From Parafrankia elaeagni (GTDB taxonomy: Bacteria; Actinomycetota; Actinomycetes; Frankiales; Frankiaceae): a stretch of 64,000 bases of DNA. Under the pieces are notes generated by a model. The model was not told the origin of the DNA and did not search any database. It saw only the letters and a list, made by a program, of their open reading frames with translations. Positions 16,702 through 24,990 of the stretch are shown here, in pieces. Location: contig NZ_KB893723.1 of NCBI RefSeq assembly GCF_000374165.1, positions 1-64,000 of the forward strand, read 5' to 3'. The position numbers and the translations under genes were made by a program. The number at the start of each line of letters is the position of its first letter. Within the stretch, counting starts at the first letter, position 1.

Positions 16702-17753
16702 GTCAGCACCTTCTCCCGCTGGTCTGCGCTGTCCCGGTGCGCGTGGACGTCCCGGTGCCGCCAGCGCGGCTCGATGTCCGCCTTGTGCGCGGTGATCGCG
16801 CGGAGCCGGCGGATGACCGCCCCGTACACACCACTGGCCAGGGTCGAGACGTGCGCGCCCGGCGGTTCGTCCATGAACGGCATGAACCGGTCCGGGAAGC
16901 CGGGCATCGTGCAGGCGATGCAGATGCCGCCGACGTTCGGGCAGCCGCCGACCCCGTTGATCCAGCCGCGCTTGGGAACGTTGCATTTCACCACCGGTCC
17001 CCAGCAGCCGATCTTCACCAGGCATTCGGGTGTTCCGTACTCGGTGGTGAACTGGCCTTCCTCGTAGTAGCCGGCCCGGTCGCAGCCCTGGTGCACGGTC
17101 GCGCCGAACAGCCAGCGCGGCCGCAGCTGGTCGTCCAGCGGAATCATGGGCGCCTGGCCGCTCGCCTGGTAGAGCAGGTAGGTGATGGTCTCCGACAGGT
17201 TGTCCGGCTGCACGGGGCACCCCGGAACGCACACGATCGGGATCTCGGCCTTCGATTTCCAGTCCCAGCCGAGATAGTCGGGCACGCCCATCGCCCCGGT
17301 CGGATTCCCGGCCATCGCGTGGATGCCGCCGTAGGTCGCGCAGGTGCCGGCGGCGAGCACGGCGAGCGCTCGGGGGGCGAGGCGGTCCAGCCAGGTGCTG
17401 GTCGGTATCGGCTGGCGGGTCTGCGGATCGTTCCCGAACCCGCTCCAGTAGCCCTCGCCGGTGATGAGATCCTCGTTCGGGATGGATCCCTCGACCACGA
17501 GCACGAACGGCTCCAGCTCGCCGCGCTCGGCCCGGCGGAACCATTCGATGAACGTGTCCGCGCCCTGCTCGGGGCCGGACTCGAAATCGATGAGCGGCCA
17601 GTGCACGCTGACCTTGGGCAGGCCGGGCAGGGTGCCGAGCACGATGTCCTCGATGCTGGGCTGTGTCGCCGCGGTGAGCGCGACCGAATCCCCGTCGCAG
17701 CTCAGACCGGCGTTGATCCAGAGAATGTGGATCGGATCCTCGACTGTGGACAC
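16698..17753 (-). CDS. hhyS: [NiFe]-hydrogenase small subunit, group 1h type
   Basis: 351 residues. It carries the three FeS clusters that pass electrons from the active site. The N-terminus (ILWINAGLSCDGDSV) has CDGD where most hydrogenases have CxGC, so one proximal-cluster Cys is replaced by Asp. That substitution is known from oxygen-insensitive group 1h enzymes. Further cluster ligands are in VCVPGCPVQP, HQGCDRAGYY, CLVKIGCWGPVVKCNVP and GGCPNVGGICIACTMPGFPD. No Tat signal peptide is present, as expected for this class. The GTG start has GGGGGA upstream. It is coupled to the large subunit by an ATGA overlap. Confidence 0.95.
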   Translation of the reverse strand: MSTVEDPIHILWINAGLSCDGDSVALTAATQPSIEDIVLGTLPGLPKVSVHWPLIDFESGPEQGADTFIEWFRRAERGELEPFVLVVEGSIPNEDLITGEGYWSGFGNDPQTRQPIPTSTWLDRLAPRALAVLAAGTCATYGGIHAMAGNPTGAMGVPDYLGWDWKSKAEIPIVCVPGCPVQPDNLSETITYLLYQASGQAPMIPLDDQLRPRWLFGATVHQGCDRAGYYEEGQFTTEYGTPECLVKIGCWGPVVKCNVPKRGWINGVGGCPNVGGICIACTMPGFPDRFMPFMDEPPGAHVSTLASGVYGAVIRRLRAITAHKADIEPRWRHRDVHAHRDSADQREKVLT

Positions 17754-17804
17754 GGTTCCCCCACCCCTTCCGTCGTCGACCGTCGTCGACCGATCACTGG
17801 TCCT

Positions 17805-18059
17805 TCACGCGACGGCGATCGCCTCCCCGGCATGCACCAGCACGGTGTCGCCCGCCTGCGCCGCCACCAGCGCGATGCTGATCTCCGCCACGCCCGTCGA
17901 GGCCCGCGCCAAGGCCAGCCCGCCTTCCTCCAGGCGGACGACCTCCATCTCGATCACTCCGTCGGAGCAGGTCACGCAGTGGTTCGTTTCGCCGGCGGGA
18001 TGACACGGTGGGGCGCTCGGGCTGGTTACGTCCGCAGGGCCCTTGCAGTGCGTGTTCAC
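17805..18059 (-). CDS. HypC/HupF-like chaperone at the head of the hydrogenase operon
   Basis: 84 residues. The block HCVTCSDGVIEMEVVRLEEGG followed by AGDTVLVHAGEAIAVA has the HypC-fold pattern. The Cys sits internally (CVTCSD) and not right after the initiator Met, so it is a variant of the family separate from the true hypC at 10.7 kb. It is the first gene of the minus-strand operon, 51 bases before the small subunit. The GTG start has no clear ribosome site, and TACCGT lies just upstream, so a leaderless transcript is possible. Confidence 0.8.
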   Translation of the reverse strand: MNTHCKGPADVTSPSAPPCHPAGETNHCVTCSDGVIEMEVVRLEEGGLALARASTGVAEISIALVAAQAGDTVLVHAGEAIAVA

Positions 18060-18203
18060 GACCTAACGGTACGTCTGCGATATGAGCCTCACCACTCGAC
18101 GATCTGGGTCGCGGGTCCGGGACGGCCCGGGCCCGGGCCCGCAGTGGCGGGAGCGACGTCCCATCCGCCGAACCGGGCCGCCGTCGCGTTCTACGCTCGG
18201 GCC

Positions 18204-19055
18204 ATGGCCTTCGCGTCCTTGCGCGATCTTGTCGCCGGTGGCGGCGTCGCCGTGCTCACCGGCGCCGGGATCTCGACCGGCTCCGGCATCCCGGACTACC
18301 GGGGCCCGAACGGCTCGCTGCGCCGGCACACCCCGATGACCTACCAGCAGTTCACCCGGGACGCGGAGTCCCGCCGCCGCTACTGGGCCCGCAGCCACGT
18401 CGGCTGGCATCACGTCGCCCGCGCGCGCCCGAACCCCGGGCACCGGGCACTGGCGGAGCTGGAGGCGGCGGGCCTGCTGGACGGCGTCGTCACCCAGAAC
18501 GTCGACGGCCTGCACAGCGCCGCCGGCTCGCGGCGGGTGATCGACCTGCACGGGAACCTCGCCCGGGTCCGCTGTCGCTCCTGTGGCGTGATGGGTACCC
18601 GGGCCGACCTCGACCGGCGGCTGCGCGCGGCGAACCCGGGTTTCGGCAGCAGGTTCGCCGCCGCCGGCCCGCTGGGGGCCGAGGTCAACCCGGACGGCGA
18701 CGTCACCCTCGCCGCCCGGGAGATCGCGGACTTCGTCATGGTCGGCTGCCCGGGCTGCGAGGGTGACCTGGAGCCCGACGTCGTGTTCTTCGGCGCTACC
18801 GTCCCGCCCGAGCGGCTCGCGAGCGCCGTCACGCTGCTGAACTCCGCGCGCGCCCTGCTCGTGCTCGGCTCCTCGCTGGCCGTCATGTCCGGCTACCGCT
18901 TCGTGCTGCGCGCCGCGGAGCTGGGCATCCCGGTCGGGATCGTCAACCAGGGCCCCACCAGGGGGGACGCCCGCGCGGCCTTCACGCTCGACGCGCAGCT
19001 CAGCGCCGTCCTGCCGCGGCTGTCGGCCGAGCTGCTCGGTGCCGCCGCCCGATGA
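18204..19055 (+). CDS. NAD-dependent protein deacylase, sirtuin family
   Basis: 283 residues. It removes acyl groups from lysine using NAD+. NAD-binding VLTGAGISTGSGIPDYRG, catalytic TQNVDGLHSAAG and the LHGNL histidine motif are intact. Two zinc pairs (CRSC, CPGC) flank an insert. VVFFGATVPPERL and VLGSSLAVMSGYRFV complete the Rossmann fold. ATG 18204 was chosen from homology; the frame is open further upstream but without sense. It is divergent from the hydrogenase operon and coupled by ATGA overlap to a GNAT acetyltransferase. Confidence 0.93.
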   Translation: MAFASLRDLVAGGGVAVLTGAGISTGSGIPDYRGPNGSLRRHTPMTYQQFTRDAESRRRYWARSHVGWHHVARARPNPGHRALAELEAAGLLDGVVTQNVDGLHSAAGSRRVIDLHGNLARVRCRSCGVMGTRADLDRRLRAANPGFGSRFAAAGPLGAEVNPDGDVTLAAREIADFVMVGCPGCEGDLEPDVVFFGATVPPERLASAVTLLNSARALLVLGSSLAVMSGYRFVLRAAELGIPVGIVNQGPTRGDARAAFTLDAQLSAVLPRLSAELLGAAAR

Positions 19056-19819
19056 GCGGCCCGCCGCCGGGATGCCAGCGTGACCATCCGGGACACCGCG
19101 ACCATTCGGGACACACCGTGCGCGCCGGGCTCACCGTGCGCGCCGCCGGTGTGGGCGACGCGGCGACGATCGTCGACCTCATCGAGTCCGCCTACCGGGG
19201 CGAGCGCAGCCGGGCCGGCTGGACGACCGAGGCCGACCTGCTCGGCGGCCAGCGGACGGACCTCGCCATGGTCACGGCGGAGCTCGGCCGGCCCGACATC
19301 CGCTTTCTCGTGGCAGTCGCCCCCGCCCCCGCCCCCGCCCCGGACGCCGGCGACCCCGGTGGCATGGTCGTCGGCTGCTGCCAGCTCCAGCAGCGTGCCG
19401 ACGGCATCTCCTACTTCGGCATGTTCGCCGTCCGGCCGGAGCTGCAGGGCCGCGGCATCGGTGACGCACTGCTCGCCGCCGCCGAGCGGTTCGCGTGCCT
19501 CGAGTGGTCCTCCGCGCGGATGGAGATGTTCGTGATCTCGCTGCGCGCCGAGCTGATCGCCTGGTACGAGCGGCGCGGCTACCGGCGCACCGAGCGGTGC
19601 GAGCCCTTTCCCTACGGCGACGAGCGTTTCGGCGTGCCGCGGCGCGCGGATCTCGCCTTCGTCGTCCTGGACAGGGACCTCCGGGGCCTGGCGGACCGCC
19701 TGGGCGCCGAGGCCTGGCCCCGGAACGCCGGAGACGCCGATGCCCCGGACAAGGGCGTCGCGGATGTCGATCCAGGAAACATTGGTCTCGGTAAACGGCA
19801 ACAATCATCTTCGGAGTGA
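19052..19819 (+). CDS. GNAT-family N-acetyltransferase coupled to the sirtuin
   Basis: Up to 255 residues. The acetyl-CoA site is FAVRPELQGRGIGDALLAAAERFA (R/QxxGxG/A), followed by WYERRGYRRTE. One GNAT domain spans roughly residues 25-215. The first ~25 residues are encoded by short direct repeats (accatycgggacac; caccgtgcgcgcc twice), so the true start may be a later GTG, though ATG 19052 overlaps the sirtuin stop. The Gly/Asp-rich C-terminal tail is not conserved. Substrate unknown; coupling to a deacylase suggests reversible acetylation. Confidence 0.85.
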   Translation: MSGPPPGCQRDHPGHRDHSGHTVRAGLTVRAAGVGDAATIVDLIESAYRGERSRAGWTTEADLLGGQRTDLAMVTAELGRPDIRFLVAVAPAPAPAPDAGDPGGMVVGCCQLQQRADGISYFGMFAVRPELQGRGIGDALLAAAERFACLEWSSARMEMFVISLRAELIAWYERRGYRRTERCEPFPYGDERFGVPRRADLAFVVLDRDLRGLADRLGAEAWPRNAGDADAPDKGVADVDPGNIGLGKRQQSSSE

Positions 19820-19881
19820 CAACGGCGTTCTCGCGAATGGTCCACGTCGCGGCGTGCGTCCGGTCAGGGGAGAATAGCGAC

Positions 19882-20145
19882 GTGAACGCTGGCGTTGATC
19901 CACACCTGTCGATGATCCGTCCGGTTGTGCCGAACACGTCGCACGGCTGCGCCGAGTGCCTGCGGGTCGGGTCGGTCTGGGTGCATCTGCGGTTGTGTCT
20001 GAGCTGCGGCAACGTGGGCTGTTGCGACTCGTCCCCGATGCGCCACGCGCGGGCCCACGCGGCTGCCGAGGGGCATCCTGTCGTCCGCTCGCACGAGCCC
20101 GGTGAGGACTGGCGCTGGTGCTACGTGGACGAGACCTACGTCTAG
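19882..20145 (+). CDS. UBP-type zinc finger protein
   Basis: 87 residues from GTG 19882, preceded by AGGGGAG. It is almost entirely one UBP-type zinc finger: CAECLRVGSVWVHLRLCLSCGNVGCC, then H-x-H and H-P residues and EPGEDWRWCYVDE. In eukaryotes this fold binds ubiquitin C-termini. In actinobacteria, which lack ubiquitin, such stand-alone proteins are common and their partner is unknown. Upstream in-frame ATG 19816 overlaps the GNAT stop but adds residues the family does not have. Confidence 0.85.
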   Translation: MNAGVDPHLSMIRPVVPNTSHGCAECLRVGSVWVHLRLCLSCGNVGCCDSSPMRHARAHAAAEGHPVVRSHEPGEDWRWCYVDETYV

Positions 20146-20156
20146 CACCAGCGGGT

Positions 20157-20225
20157 CCCGGCACGACCGGTCCCGGCGCCGGCGGCCGAGTCGTGGCCGC
20201 CGGCGCCGGGACCGGTCGTGCCGGG
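20157..20225. terminator. Perfect 31-bp inverted repeat, likely bidirectional terminator
   Basis: Arms 20157-20187 and 20195-20225 match at every position and enclose the 7-base loop gagtcgt. The repeat lies 11 bases after the UBP-finger stop and before the stop of the convergent GlsB-like gene, where a bidirectional terminator is expected. It lacks a U tract. A partial third copy (ggtcgtgccgggc) lies at about 20245. Confidence 0.75.
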
Positions 20226-20302
20226 CGCCGTCGGTGGGGCGCGCGGTCGTGCCGGGCAGGAGGGTGCTGGTACGCGCCGCCGTGAAGCCCGTGTGGGTGG
20301 TG

Positions 20303-20611
20303 CTAGTGGCGCACCCCGTAGCGGTCATCGTGATGGCGATGTTGACGGGACGCCCACAGCGGGGCGGCGATACCGACCAGAGCCACCGCGACGCCGATCT
20401 GGAGAACATGGCGAATCCAGTCGAAGCCCGACGTGTTGCGCACTCCGATAGCACTCGCGATGACATTTCCGACGAGGGCGCCCACGATACCGATGGCCAC
20501 GGTCAACCACAGTGGGATATCCTGCCGCCCGCGCCCGACAGCGCGCGCGATGAAGCGTGCAAGAACTCCGATGATGAGACCTGCCAGCACAATCCAAAGA
20601 ATCTGAAACAC
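20303..20611 (-). CDS. GlsB/YeaQ/YmgE-family membrane protein
   Basis: About 102 residues from GTG 20611, with AGGGGG nine bases upstream. It has three hydrophobic helices: ILWIVLAGLIIGVLARFIAR, PLWLTVAIGIVGALVGNVIA with the family's Gly-rich packing motif, and HVLQIGVAVALVGIAAPLW. The C-terminus is short and His-rich (RQHRHHDDRYGVRH). Relatives are small stress-induced inner-membrane proteins of unknown mechanism. It is divergent from the E1 alpha gene. Confidence 0.85.
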   Translation of the reverse strand: MFQILWIVLAGLIIGVLARFIARAVGRGRQDIPLWLTVAIGIVGALVGNVIASAIGVRNTSGFDWIRHVLQIGVAVALVGIAAPLWASRQHRHHDDRYGVRH

Positions 20612-20706
20612 GACGGACGGCCCCCTGGGTCGGGTGTTGGATGCCACCGGTATCCCCGCCCTTCCGGCGTCGAAACGAAGCGGCCGACGAGACGGGATGT
20701 GTACGG

Positions 20707-21873
20707 ATGGCGTTGATGGCGGAACGCGGCGGGAACGGTGCGGCGTTTGACGTGGGCGTTCGGCTGCTGACGCCGGACGGCGAACTCGTCGATGATCCGC
20801 GGTTCTCGGTGCGGGCCGGTGCGGGCCAGGCCGAGTCCTTCTACCGGGAGATGGTGCGGGCGCGCCGCCTGGACGAGGAGGCGACGGCCCTGCAGCGCCA
20901 GGGCGAACTGGTCCTGTGGATCCCCCTGCGGGGGCAGGAGGCCGCCCAGGTGGGCTCCGCCGCCGCCGCCCGGCCGGGTGACTTCCTCTTCCCCAGCTAC
21001 CGGGAGCACGCCGTGGTGTGGCACCGCGGCATCCCCGCGGTGGACGTCCTGCGCCTGCTGCGCGGGGTGTCGCACAGCGGCTGGGATCCCGAGCGGTACC
21101 AGGTCGCCAACTACGTGCTGGTGCTGGCCTCGCAGACGCTGCACGCCGTCGGGTACGGGCTCGGCGTGCGGATGGACGACCTCACCCGCCGGCCCGACCT
21201 GAACGGCGCGGCTGGCGCGGGGGGTACGGGGGGTGCGGGGGGTGGTGCGGCTGGAGCAGCGGGCGCGGGCGGTGATGGCCAGGTGGTGATGGTCTATCTG
21301 GGCGATGGGGCGATGAGTCAGGGGGATGCGAACGAGGCGTTCGTGTGGGCGGCGAGTTTCGCGGTGCCGGTGGTGTTCTTCTGCCAGAACAACCAGTGGG
21401 CGATCTCCACGCCCAGCAGCCGGCAGTCGCCCGTCCCGCTCGCGCGGCGTGCCGACGGTTTCGGCTTCCCCGGGGTGCGGGTCGACGGCAACGACGTCCT
21501 GGCGGTGCACGCGGTGACCGGCTGGGCGCTGGACCACGCCCGCGCGGGGGGTGGCCCCGTCCTCGTCGAGGCGAACACCTACCGGATGGCGCCGCACACG
21601 ACGTCCGACGACGCGACGAGGTACCAGCAGGCCGCCGAGCTGGCCTGGTGGCAGGCCCGGGATCCGATCGACCGGCTCGGGCGGCTGCTGGCCCACACCC
21701 ACGACGAGGCCTGGTTCGCGCAGGTCAGGGCCGAGGCCGACACGGCCGCGGCCGCGCTGCGGCGTGAGTGCCTGGCCCTGCCCGACCCGGCGCCCCGCTC
21801 GCTGGTCGATCATGTCCTGGTTGGTGACTCCTCACTACTGCGCGAGCAGCGGGGGCAGATCTGGGAGGGTTGA
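20707..21873 (+). CDS. Thiamine-dependent 2-oxoacid dehydrogenase E1 alpha subunit
   Basis: 388 residues. E1 alpha of the pyruvate/branched-chain 2-oxoacid dehydrogenase class decarboxylates a 2-oxoacid with thiamine diphosphate. The cofactor motif is YLGDGAMSQGDANEAF...CQNNQWAIS (residues ~195-240), and the phosphorylation-loop region reads RMAPHTTSDDATRY. Just before the cofactor motif sits a ~25-residue Gly/Ala repeat that normal E1 alpha lacks. No E1 beta or E2 gene follows, which is unusual. ATG 20707 was chosen; ATG 20716 is possible. Five bases separate it from the enoyl-CoA hydratase. Confidence 0.88.
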   Translation: MALMAERGGNGAAFDVGVRLLTPDGELVDDPRFSVRAGAGQAESFYREMVRARRLDEEATALQRQGELVLWIPLRGQEAAQVGSAAAARPGDFLFPSYREHAVVWHRGIPAVDVLRLLRGVSHSGWDPERYQVANYVLVLASQTLHAVGYGLGVRMDDLTRRPDLNGAAGAGGTGGAGGGAAGAAGAGGDGQVVMVYLGDGAMSQGDANEAFVWAASFAVPVVFFCQNNQWAISTPSSRQSPVPLARRADGFGFPGVRVDGNDVLAVHAVTGWALDHARAGGGPVLVEANTYRMAPHTTSDDATRYQQAAELAWWQARDPIDRLGRLLAHTHDEAWFAQVRAEADTAAAALRRECLALPDPAPRSLVDHVLVGDSSLLREQRGQIWEG

Positions 21874-21877
21874 CGCC

Positions 21878-22672
21878 GTGATAGACGTTGAACTCCGCGG
21901 CGGACCCGTTCCTCCTCCCGCCTCCGGCGAGCCGGCCGGAGCTGGCCAGACGCCCGGGGCCCCGCAGGTCGCGGTCATCCGCATCGACCGGCCGGAGCGC
22001 CGCAACGCGCTCGACATCGAGCACTGCGAAGGGCTGCGGGCCGCGCTCGGGCGGGCGGAGGATTCCGGTGCGCGCGCGGTCGTCCTCACCGGCGTCGGGT
22101 CGAGCTTCTGCGCGGGGGCGGACCTCGACCAGGTCTACGGCGAGGCGTTCACCGACGCGCTCTACAACGCGCTGCACGCGATCACGGACACCCCGCTGCC
22201 GGTGATCGCGGCGGTGAACGGCCCGGCGATCGGCGCCGGGCTGCAGCTCGCACTCGCCGCGGACCTGCGGGTCGCGGCCGACAGCGCCGTGTTCGCGATC
22301 CCGACCGCCCGGCTGGGGCTGGCCGTCGACCCGTGGACGCTGAGCCGCCTCGCCGCGCTCGCCGGCGGCGGGACGGCGCGCGCCGTCGTGCTCGGCTGCG
22401 AGACCGTCCCGGCGGCGCGGGCGCTCGGCGTCGGCCTGGTCCAGCGGGCCGGGGGGCTGGACGTCGCGCTGGCCTGGGCGGACGAGCTCGCCGGCCTGGC
22501 GCCGTTGACGCTGGCCTACTCCAAGCAGGCGTTCAACGAGGCCACCGACGCCGGCGCGGTCCCGTCGGAGGCGGTGACCGCCGCCTACGAGGCATGCTGG
22601 GCCAGCGAGGATGCGCAGGAGGGCCGCCGGGCCCGCGCCCAGAAGCGGTCCCCGGTCTTCCAGGGCAAATAG
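21878..22672 (+). CDS. Enoyl-CoA hydratase/isomerase family protein
   Basis: 264 residues from GTG 21878, five bases after the E1 alpha stop. Crotonase fold: VAVIRIDRPERRNALD, oxyanion-hole GVGSSFCAGADLDQVYG, and AVNGPAIGAGLQLALAADLRV. The Glu of the classical hydratase catalytic pair is not obvious in TARLGLAVDPWTLSRL, so the exact reaction is uncertain. A Pro/Gly-rich insertion (residues ~10-28) follows the first strand. Confidence 0.88.
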   Translation: MIDVELRGGPVPPPASGEPAGAGQTPGAPQVAVIRIDRPERRNALDIEHCEGLRAALGRAEDSGARAVVLTGVGSSFCAGADLDQVYGEAFTDALYNALHAITDTPLPVIAAVNGPAIGAGLQLALAADLRVAADSAVFAIPTARLGLAVDPWTLSRLAALAGGGTARAVVLGCETVPAARALGVGLVQRAGGLDVALAWADELAGLAPLTLAYSKQAFNEATDAGAVPSEAVTAAYEACWASEDAQEGRRARAQKRSPVFQGK

Positions 22673-22739
22673 CAAACAGGGCAAGCAGGCAGGCGGGGCC
22701 GCCGACGTCCAGCGGAGGCCGGCGAGAGGCGGGGCGGCT

Positions 22740-24383
22740 GTGGGAAGCGCGACGGTCGGAAACACGGCGGTGGGAAGTGCGGCGAGTACCGCGGTGGGGA
22801 GCACGGTGGGGAGCACTGCGGCGGGCGTGGAGAGCACGTTCGAGTCGCGCGGTCCGGCGACCGGCGAGGTCGTCGGCACCTTCCCGGTGATGTCCGCGGC
22901 GGAGGTGACGGCCGCCGTGGGCACGGCGCGGGCGGCCGCGCCGCCGTGGTGGTCCGCCGGTTTCGACGGGCGCCGCGCCGCGCTGCTGCGCTGGGCCGGC
23001 TGGCTCGCCACCCATGACCGGGAGGTCGTCGACCTCGTCCACGCCGAGAACGGCAAGCCCGTGATCGACGCCCGGCTGGAGCTCCTGCTGACCTGCGAGC
23101 ACATCCGGTGGGCCGCCCGCAGCGCCCGGCGGGTGCTGGGCCCGCGGCGGATCCGCGGTGGCCCGGTGACACCGGACCACGGGGCCCGGCTCGACTACCT
23201 GCCCTTCGGGGTCGTCGGCGTGATCGGACCGTGGAACTACCCGCTGCTGACGCCGACCGGGTCGATCGCCTACGCCCTCGCCGCGGGCAACACGGTGGTG
23301 TTCAAGCCGAGTGAGCTGACACCCGCCCTCGGACTGCTGCTCGCCGAGGGTTTCGCGGCCGCGAACCCGGACCTGCCCGCCGGTGTCCTCACCACGGTGA
23401 CCGGCCGTGGCGAGACCGGGGCGGCACTGTGCGCGGCGGGCGTCGACAAGGTCGCGTTCACCGGCTCGGCGGCGACGGCCCGGCGGGTGCTGGCCGCCTG
23501 TGCCGAGACGCTCACCCCGGTCGTCGCCGAGTGCGGCGGCAAGGACGCCGCCATCGTCGCCGAGGACGCCGACCTCGCCGCCGCCGCGCGGATCGTCGCC
23601 TGGGGCGCGATGGCGAACGCCGGCCAGACCTGCGCGGGCGTCGAGCGCGTCTACGTCGTCGCCGGGGTGCGGGATGCCTTCCTCACCCACCTGCGCCGCC
23701 AGCTCGCCGGCATCCGCGCGGGCACCGGTGAACGGGCCGCCTACGGCCCGATGACACTGCCGGGCCAGGTCGACGTCGTCCGCCGCCACGTCGACGACGC
23801 GCTCGCCCGCGGCGGCTCGGCCCTGCTCGGCGGGCCGGAGTCGCTGCGCGCCCCGTTCATCGACCCGATCGTGCTGGTCGACGTCCCCGAGGACAGCGCG
23901 GCCGTCCGCGAGGAGACGTTCGGGCCGACGATGACGGTCCGCACCGTCGCGGACGTCGACGAGGCGGTCGCCCTGGCGAACGGCAGCCGCTACGGCCTCG
24001 GCGCCGCGGTGTTCTCCCGCCGGCAGGGCGACCGGATCGCCGCCCGGCTCGACGCGGGCATGGTGTCGGTGAACTCGGTGCTGTCGTTCGCGGCCATCCC
24101 GGGGCTGCCGTTCGGCGGCCGCGGGGAGAGCGGCTTCGGCCGGGTCCACGGCGCCGACGGCCTGCGCGAGTTCGCCCGGCCACGCTCCGTCGCGACCCGC
24201 CGCCCCGGCGTGCCGGGGCTGGACGTCACCCGCTTCGACCCGCTGCCCGGGACCTCGGCCGCGCTGCGGCTGGTCCTGCGGCTGCGCCACGGCGGCACGG
24301 CGGCAGGCCTGGCCACCGGCCTCTCCGGCCTCTCCCGGGCTACCCGTGCGCGAGCAGCCAGGAGATCAGCTCGCGGGCGATGA
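22740..24383 (+). CDS. NAD(P)-dependent aldehyde dehydrogenase
   Basis: About 500 conserved residues. Cofactor site VVGVIGPWNYPLLTP with AAGNTVVFKPSE; FTGSAATARRVL; catalytic Glu in AECGGKDAAIV and catalytic Cys in NAGQTCAGVERVYV; C-terminal GLPFGGRGESGFGR. The start is unclear: 22740-22830 is a chain of GTG-GGA/GGG-AGC repeats in frame, giving several GTG candidates with purine-rich leaders; GTG 22827 (VESTFESRGPATGE) is where conservation begins. The C-terminal end reads 44 bases into the convergent response regulator. It completes a likely three-gene operon with E1 alpha and the hydratase. Confidence 0.88.
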   Translation: MGSATVGNTAVGSAASTAVGSTVGSTAAGVESTFESRGPATGEVVGTFPVMSAAEVTAAVGTARAAAPPWWSAGFDGRRAALLRWAGWLATHDREVVDLVHAENGKPVIDARLELLLTCEHIRWAARSARRVLGPRRIRGGPVTPDHGARLDYLPFGVVGVIGPWNYPLLTPTGSIAYALAAGNTVVFKPSELTPALGLLLAEGFAAANPDLPAGVLTTVTGRGETGAALCAAGVDKVAFTGSAATARRVLAACAETLTPVVAECGGKDAAIVAEDADLAAAARIVAWGAMANAGQTCAGVERVYVVAGVRDAFLTHLRRQLAGIRAGTGERAAYGPMTLPGQVDVVRRHVDDALARGGSALLGGPESLRAPFIDPIVLVDVPEDSAAVREETFGPTMTVRTVADVDEAVALANGSRYGLGAAVFSRRQGDRIAARLDAGMVSVNSVLSFAAIPGLPFGGRGESGFGRVHGADGLREFARPRSVATRRPGVPGLDVTRFDPLPGTSAALRLVLRLRHGGTAAGLATGLSGLSRATRARAARRSARGR

Positions 24384-24990
24384 AGCCGCCGGCGCCGGCG
24401 TCGGCGCCGGCGTCGGCGGCGATGCCGTCGGCCAGGTCGAGGGCGGTGCGCAGTCCGGCCAGGACCGGCCCGTTGACGTCCCGGCCCTGCAGCGCGAGCA
24501 GCAGCGCGGCCCGCTGCCGGTCGTCCAGCCCGGTGAGGACCGGCGCGGTGGCGGGCAGTGTCACCACCTGGCGGGCCACCTCCGCGTCGACGACGATGTC
24601 CCCGGCGACCAGACGGTCCAGCGCCGACTGCAGCCGCTCGCGGTCGGTGATGGTGGACTTCAGGACGTAGCCCGTCCCTCCCGGCGCGCCGCGGAGCAGT
24701 TCGGCCGCGTAGGGGGCCTCGTCGTCGGCGGTGAAGACCAGCACGGCGGTGGCCGGCCGCAGGGCCCTGATCTGCCGGGCGGTCCGCAGCCCCTCGTCGG
24801 TGTGGGTGGGGGGCATCCGCATGTCGACCAGCGCGACGTCCACCGGCGCGGCGGCGGGCGCCGCCGTCACGACGTCGACCAGGTCGCTGCCACGGCCCAG
24901 GGCCGCGACGACCTCCGCGCCGAGGCTGGACAGCAGCGCCCGCAGCCCGGCGCGCAGGTGCGGGCTGTCGTCGGCGAGGGCTACCCGCAC
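24340..24990 (-). CDS. Receiver-domain protein with a degenerate output domain
   Basis: 216 residues. An N-terminal NarL-type receiver keeps its phosphorylation residues: ADDS acidic pair, Asp in VDMRMPP, Thr in FTADDE, Lys in YVLKSTITD. The C-terminal region starts like a LuxR helix-turn-helix (LDDRQRAALLLALQGRDVNG) but loses the recognition helix and ends in an Ala/Asp/Gly-rich tail. DNA binding is therefore unlikely. It overlaps the stop of the pseudokinase by ten bases and starts at GTG 24990. Compare the intact regulator at 26.9 kb, to which the receiver is clearly related. Confidence 0.83.
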   Translation of the reverse strand: MRVALADDSPHLRAGLRALLSSLGAEVVAALGRGSDLVDVVTAAPAAAPVDVALVDMRMPPTHTDEGLRTARQIRALRPATAVLVFTADDEAPYAAELLRGAPGGTGYVLKSTITDRERLQSALDRLVAGDIVVDAEVARQVVTLPATAPVLTGLDDRQRAALLLALQGRDVNGPVLAGLRTALDLADGIAADAGADAGAGGFIARELISWLLAHG

